Shown: positions 60,651 to 64,000 of the stretch, one piece after another
How the letters are laid out: every line of letters starts with the position of its first letter
How positions within the stretch are numbered: position 1 is the first letter of the stretch
Origin: Flavobacterium pallidum
GTDB taxonomy: Bacteria > Bacteroidota > Bacteroidia > Flavobacteriales > Flavobacteriaceae
DNA: 64,000 nucleotides
Direction of reading: 5' to 3'
NCBI RefSeq assembly: GCF_003097535.1
Contig: NZ_CP029187.1
Location: forward strand, 3,162,001 to 3,226,000
Made by a program: the position numbers and the translations under genes
Notes under the pieces: model-generated
Databases searched by the model: none
What the model was told of the DNA's origin: nothing
The model's input: only the letters and a program-made list of their open reading frames with translations

Positions 60651-61037
60651 ATGCAAATTAACGTAACTGGAGAGTATAATGAAAAATTAAAGATTCGCTT
60701 TTCACAAGGAATTTGGAAGAATACTTTGTATACTTTATTTGAAAATTCTACAGCCGTGAAAGTTGCATTTCCAAATGATCCTGGCTTATTTAGACTGTCA
60801 ATACACTATGATTCGGAAAATTTCTATGTAGAAAATTTGCTATATATTTCTAACCCAAACTTAGATGTTCTCAGCTTTCACTTTTATAAAGAAAATGTCC
60901 GTGTTTTCTGCAAAATAGAATCTAAGTTAGTCGTTGAATTGAATAAAGAAATATTACTTAATCCACTTTCGGAAAACTTTAAAGAATTAAAGGGCATTAT
61001 TGAAAACTTTGATGCCGACAATTGCGCCAGCCTATAA
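60651..61037 (+). CDS. cassette 45 hypothetical protein
   Basis: A 128-residue protein (MQINVTGEYNEKLKIRFSQG, VKVAFPNDPGLFRLSIHYDS, NLDVLSFHFYKENVRVFCKI). It is beta-rich with a helical tail. The TAA stop is provided by attC 45. No family was recognised. Confidence 0.6.
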   Translation: MQINVTGEYNEKLKIRFSQGIWKNTLYTLFENSTAVKVAFPNDPGLFRLSIHYDSENFYVENLLYISNPNLDVLSFHFYKENVRVFCKIESKLVVELNKEILLNPLSENFKELKGIIENFDADNCASL

Positions 61038-61162
61038 CAGCGGTTTCACGCAATTGCTACTTCTCGTGTAAAATGAACTTCTTTTTTCCATAACTTCGTC
61101 ATGTCCACGCCGAGAGTACTCAGTTCCAAATGCCGCAACTGACGTGAAGCCGCCGGACGTTA
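61035..61162 (+). repeat. attC site 45
   Basis: Closes cassette 45 (stop codon overlap) and opens cassette 46 with GTTATGGGCA. Variant CTCGTGTAAAATG in place of CTTGTAAAATG. Confidence 0.92.
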
Positions 61163-61186
61163 TGGGCAAATTGTAAACCGAACAAA

Positions 61187-61618
61187 ATGAAAACATCGTT
61201 AATAATTACACTTTTTTTCAGTTGCTTTTTAGTAAAAGCACAAAGTGTAACTGTCGGAGGCAGAATTTTTGAAGCAGATAAATCTAGAGCTTGTAATCCA
61301 GATCGAATCTTTGTAGTTTCGGTGACACCTGCCAAATTCGATAACTCTAACGGCGAATTAGTGCAGCGATTAAATGCATCAATACCATTCGATAAATCGA
61401 TTTCTGGTGAAGTAAGATTATTGTTTACAATAAATTGTGAAGCAGAAGCTTATGGCTTTCAAACTATAAAAGGTATTTCTGAGGAGATAGATAATCAGAT
61501 AATTGAGAGTCTTGAAAAAATGCAAAGTTGGATTGCTGGGATTCAAAACGGAAAACCTATAGACACAATGTATAGTTTGATCCTCTCAATTAAAAAAGGA
61601 AAATTCAAGTCTAAGTAG
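61187..61618 (+). CDS. cassette 46 secreted protein resembling a TonB C-terminal domain
   Basis: A 143-residue protein with a signal peptide (MKTSLIITLFFSCFLVKAQ). The end part SGEVRLLFTINCEAEAYGF, IIESLEKMQSWIAGIQNGKPIDTMYSLILSIKKG follows the pattern of TonB C-terminal domains (V-x-F-x-I-x-x-x-G, then W-x-x-A-x-x-x-GKPV). There is no TM anchor or proline-rich region, so it would be a free periplasmic domain. It is similar in pattern to cassette 49. Confidence 0.62.
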   Translation: MKTSLIITLFFSCFLVKAQSVTVGGRIFEADKSRACNPDRIFVVSVTPAKFDNSNGELVQRLNASIPFDKSISGEVRLLFTINCEAEAYGFQTIKGISEEIDNQIIESLEKMQSWIAGIQNGKPIDTMYSLILSIKKGKFKSK

Positions 61619-61630
61619 AACAACTGCCCA

Positions 61631-61757
61631 TAACAGCGGTTTCACGCAATTGCTACTTTTCTTGTAAAATGAACCACCTTTTTCCATAACTTCGTTCTGT
61701 CCCGCCGAGAGTACTCAGTTTCAAATGCCGCAACTGACGTGAAGCCGCCGGACGTTA
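61631..61757 (+). repeat. attC site 46
   Basis: Closes cassette 46 and opens cassette 47 with GTTAGCAGTA. Confidence 0.92.
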
Positions 61758-61784
61758 GCAGTAATACTAAAAAATATTTCAGTA

Positions 61785-62336
61785 ATGAATATCTTTCGAA
61801 TCACATTGATTATTGTCTTAACGACAATTTCATTTCAAAATGTAAATGCACAAGCCTCTTATTCAGTTGTTCTTGCTTTTCAACTTTTAGACGAAAACGG
61901 TGAAAGGGTTGACTTTGAAACATTTTGCAAAGAGTACGAAATAGCAAATACTTTCGGTAATAACATTAAAGTGTGCGATGAAACTGCCAACCAATCATTT
62001 GTCACTTTTGATAAAAAAACAAATTATTTTGTACTCGAAATACACACTATCGGCCCTCGTTTCTCGTTTGCATTATATCACAATAACAAAGTAATGACCA
62101 TTTTTATCCCTTTTACTGCCCAAGGTACGCAAAACGCTTTACGATTTTTACAATTCGATGAAGGTGATTACGTAGTTGACTTGATTAGAACAAAGGAAAC
62201 CATAAAATTCGATCGTTATGTGGCACCGATTCAAGTCGTTAAAGAAAATAATTGGATCAAGCAACGACACAAGTTTCTTATGAGTGAATATAAAGGCCAA
62301 GAGGATATTTACAGGAATAAATTGAAAGGAAACTAA
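61785..62336 (+). CDS. cassette 47 secreted hypothetical protein
   Basis: A 183-residue protein with a signal peptide (MNIFRITLIIVLTTISFQNVNA). The mature part contains VVLAFQLLDENGERVDFETF, FVTFDKKTNYFVLEIHTIG and FDEGDYVVDLIRTKETIKFD, all strand-like. Probably periplasmic; family unknown. Confidence 0.65.
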   Translation: MNIFRITLIIVLTTISFQNVNAQASYSVVLAFQLLDENGERVDFETFCKEYEIANTFGNNIKVCDETANQSFVTFDKKTNYFVLEIHTIGPRFSFALYHNNKVMTIFIPFTAQGTQNALRFLQFDEGDYVVDLIRTKETIKFDRYVAPIQVVKENNWIKQRHKFLMSEYKGQEDIYRNKLKGN

Positions 62337-62347
62337 AGTACTACTGC

Positions 62348-62473
62348 TAACAGCGGTTTCACGCAATTACTCATCCCGTTGTAAAATGAACCGCCTTTTC
62401 CATAACCTCGTTCTGTCCAGCCGAGAGTACTCAGCTCCAAAAGCCGCAACTGACGTGAAGCCGCCGGACGTTA
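62348..62473 (+). repeat. attC site 47
   Basis: Closes cassette 47 and opens cassette 48 with GTTATCACTC. The most altered loop (ATTACTCATCCCGTTG, and CATAACCTCG in place of CATAACTTCG). Confidence 0.88.
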
Positions 62474-62621
62474 TCACTCATTTAGGCGTACAGTACTCAA
62501 AATCAAGCTTTATCACAAATAATCATATTATTGTAACTAAAATTGTTGAAAACTATTAATAGATAAAAACTATAGTTTATATATTATTAATAGATTTGCG
62601 TAATCGATAAACAAAAAAATT

Positions 62622-62867
62622 ATGAAATTCAAGAAAGCGAAATCAATTGGAGAAGTCTCAGACAGAGAAATGTTGAACTTTATATTTGCAAATCAACTCT
62701 ATATTTTACGCACATTAGACTTCGTAGAAAGGAGTTTGACTAACAGCGACGTCCCCGAATATCCGGAAACAGTGAAACAAATGGTTAACAATATTGATTC
62801 ATCATTATCAAACATAAATGAATACTTGCAATTAAGCGATTATGACAAGGGAGAATTAAACTTATAA
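62622..62867 (+). CDS. cassette 48 hypothetical protein
   Basis: An 81-residue helical protein (MKFKKAKSIGEVSDREMLNF, YILRTLDFVERSLTNS, TVKQMVNNIDSSLSNINEYL). It has a 150-base AT-rich leader that may hold its own promoter, which could compensate for the altered TAACCTCG in the preceding attC. No family was recognised. Confidence 0.6.
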   Translation: MKFKKAKSIGEVSDREMLNFIFANQLYILRTLDFVERSLTNSDVPEYPETVKQMVNNIDSSLSNINEYLQLSDYDKGELNL

Positions 62868-62880
62868 TTTAAACGAGTGA

Positions 62881-63007
62881 TAACAGCGGTTTCACGCAAT
62901 TGCTGCTTCCCTTGTAAAATGAACAATCTTTTTCCATAACTTCGTTCTGTCCAGCCGAGAGTACTCAGCTTCGAAAGCCGCAACTGACGTGAAGCCGCCG
63001 GACGTTA
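62881..63007 (+). repeat. attC site 48
   Basis: Closes cassette 48 and opens cassette 49 with GTTACCAGCA. Confidence 0.92.
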
Positions 63008-63031
63008 CCAGCAATTTAAATACGACCAACC

Positions 63032-63520
63032 ATGAAAACCTTGATTATTACCGCGATTTTCTTTCTATTATCCGTTTCCGATCTGTCTGCACAAGCAGAA
63101 AATAAAGCTTTTGCGCTTTGCTCAGAAAAAATAAATTATTCTGTTGATGATATGCAATTAAAGCAGAAATTCGGACAGAGTCTATTAACTCCAAATTCAA
63201 ATCCAAATTTTGGAGGCGGAATTACAGAACTTAAAAAATACTTTTCTGAAAACACACTTAATAACTCAAAAGCTAAGGGCATCGTATTCAGGGTTCACGT
63301 TGGATTTATAGTTAATTGTTCCGGAAAAGCCGGAAGTTTTGAACTTGTGAATAATGGAAAAGGTGACTTAAAGATTTTAGCCGACGAAGTTTTAAATATT
63401 GTTGCTAAAATGCCACAAAAATGGGAAGCGGCAATGGTTGATGGAAAATCGATAGATAGTTACCAAATTCTATCGTTTACTATACTTGATGGAGATTTAT
63501 CAAAAGTAAGTTATCGATAA
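63032..63520 (+). CDS. cassette 49 secreted protein resembling a TonB C-terminal domain
   Basis: A 162-residue protein with a signal peptide (MKTLIITAIFFLLSVSDLSAQ). FGGGITELKKYFSENTL, GIVFRVHVGFIVNCSGKAGSFEL and IVAKMPQKWEAAMVDGKSIDSYQILSFTI follow the TonB C-terminal pattern (strand, glycine-rich turn, helix, then W-x-x-A-x-x-x-GK). As with cassette 46 there is no membrane anchor. The role is unknown. Confidence 0.65.
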   Translation: MKTLIITAIFFLLSVSDLSAQAENKAFALCSEKINYSVDDMQLKQKFGQSLLTPNSNPNFGGGITELKKYFSENTLNNSKAKGIVFRVHVGFIVNCSGKAGSFELVNNGKGDLKILADEVLNIVAKMPQKWEAAMVDGKSIDSYQILSFTILDGDLSKVSYR

Positions 63521-63535
63521 ACCATAAACTGCTGG

Positions 63536-63662
63536 TAACAGCGGTTTCACGCAATTGCTGCTTCCCGTGTAAAATGAACCACCTTTTTCCATAACTTCGT
63601 TCTGTCCAGCCGAGAGTACTCAGTTCCAAAAGCCGCAACTGACGTGAAGCCGCCGGACGTTA
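63536..63662 (+). repeat. attC site 49
   Basis: Closes cassette 49 and opens cassette 50 with GTTAGCTGAA. The last complete site in the window. Confidence 0.92.
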
Positions 63663-63673
63663 GCTGAAATTTA

Positions 63674-64000
63674 ATGACGAGAAGAACTAAAAGAAAAGCG
63701 TTAGCTCATATAATTGAGAAGAAATCATTAGCGATTATTGAAGCCATTTTACCTGTTTTTTGGACTATCCGAGAATATAAGCCAGATTACGGTATAGATA
63801 TCATCCTCGAGTTATTTGAAGAAAAACCAGGTAAAACGAAGCCGGTATACGATACGCTCGGTGAACATATATATATTCAAGTCAAGGGAGCAGAAAACCT
63901 CAAACCATCAAAGATAAAAGTTCATTTAAGAAATAATGTTGAGAACGGGCCTTTACAAGAATCTGAAAAATTTAAAGAAATAGAAGTTTTTAAATTTTCA
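63674..64000 (+). CDS. cassette 50 DUF4365-domain protein, N-terminal part
   Basis: The first 109 residues of a gene cut by the window edge. IIEKKSLAIIEAILPVFWTIREYKPDYGIDIILELFEE and GEHIYIQVKGAENLKPSKIKV match DUF4365, a PD-(D/E)XK nuclease-like fold: the Asp of YGIDI and the Q-x-K of YIQVKG are in place. DUF4365 proteins recur in defence-related and mobile regions. The start is the first ATG after the cassette boundary. Confidence 0.82.
   Translation, partial: MTRRTKRKALAHIIEKKSLAIIEAILPVFWTIREYKPDYGIDIILELFEEKPGKTKPVYDTLGEHIYIQVKGAENLKPSKIKVHLRNNVENGPLQESEKFKEIEVFKFS

Larger units (their letters stand above)
25573..64000 (+). mobile_element. integron-like recombinase plus cassette array (right end outside window)
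   Basis: The unit comprises a tyrosine recombinase, an attI-like point, and 49 attC-like sites spaced by cassettes from 91 bp to about 1.8 kb. All cassette genes point the same way. The first and last bases of each cassette are complementary to each other rather than to their neighbours, which is the hallmark of cassettes that have existed as circles. By size it resembles a sedentary chromosomal integron. The array continues past the window edge. Confidence 0.9.

Noticed and set aside
27132..63662. Many minus-strand frames with the same peptide (for example SGGFTSVAAFGTEYSRLDRTKLWKK)
   Set aside because: They are translations of the attC repeat itself, truncated differently at each site; no independent gene.
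27132..63662. CRISPR-like or tandem-repeat reading of the regularly spaced repeats
   Set aside because: Repeats are about 127 bp with long gene-bearing spacers of 91 to about 1800 bp and have an attC palindrome; this is not CRISPR.
27132..63662. GAGTACTC palindrome in many attC sites as a regulator binding site
   Set aside because: About a third of the sites read GAATACTC, so the palindrome is not conserved.

Overview
The window looks like a chromosomal segment of a Flavobacterium-type Bacteroidota. The evidence is several secreted proteins with C-terminal type IX secretion (T9SS) sorting domains, promoters of the TTTG / TAnnTTTG kind, weak Shine-Dalgarno signals, and AT-rich genes. No rRNA, tRNA or CRISPR array was seen.

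Backbone (1-25.5 kb). In order: the N-terminal end of an ion channel, a single-domain response regulator, a rifampin ADP-ribosyltransferase (arr), two T9SS-exported proteins, two-component regulators (including a TPR histidine kinase with its partner regulator and a distant paralogue of that regulator), a secreted protein, cyanophycin synthetase (cphA), a large catalase (katE) followed by a DUF892 ferritin-like protein, and a 1231-residue T9SS adhesin-like protein. These are followed by a three-gene TIGR03643/SRPBCC/SDR operon and a TetR regulator with two matching palindromic operators next to a beta-propeller protein and a thioesterase.

Integron-like region (25.5 kb to the end). A tyrosine recombinase at 25573 is followed by a recombination point (attI-like, 26746) and 49 recognisable attC-like sites of about 127 bp. 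They delimit 49 complete gene cassettes and a fiftieth cut by the window edge. Forty cassettes carry genes, all on the + strand; ten carry no credible gene, and nine of those belong to one repeated family. Every cassette starts and ends with matching inverted arms that are specific to that cassette, as expected if cassettes circularise and integrate by integron chemistry. The recombinase appears to lack the IntI-specific insertion and is transcribed toward the array, so this is not a textbook integron.

The conserved loop of each attC matches a flavobacterial promoter (TTG, 22-nt spacer, TAACTTCG). The same segment, without the rest of attC, sits upstream of the recombinase and upstream of arr. 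I infer that each attC may supply a promoter to the next cassette. Cargo includes MazEF and ParDE toxin-antitoxin pairs, a DUF262+HEPN pair, further HEPN-motif proteins, a putAbiC-like membrane protein, a polyvalent-protein kinase, a DUF4365 protein, a cold-shock protein, a VOC protein, many secreted or lipoprotein unknowns, and several duplicated cassettes. A 4.3-kb IS1595-type element with passenger genes (P63C and DinD-like) has split attC 13, leaving an 8-bp target duplication.
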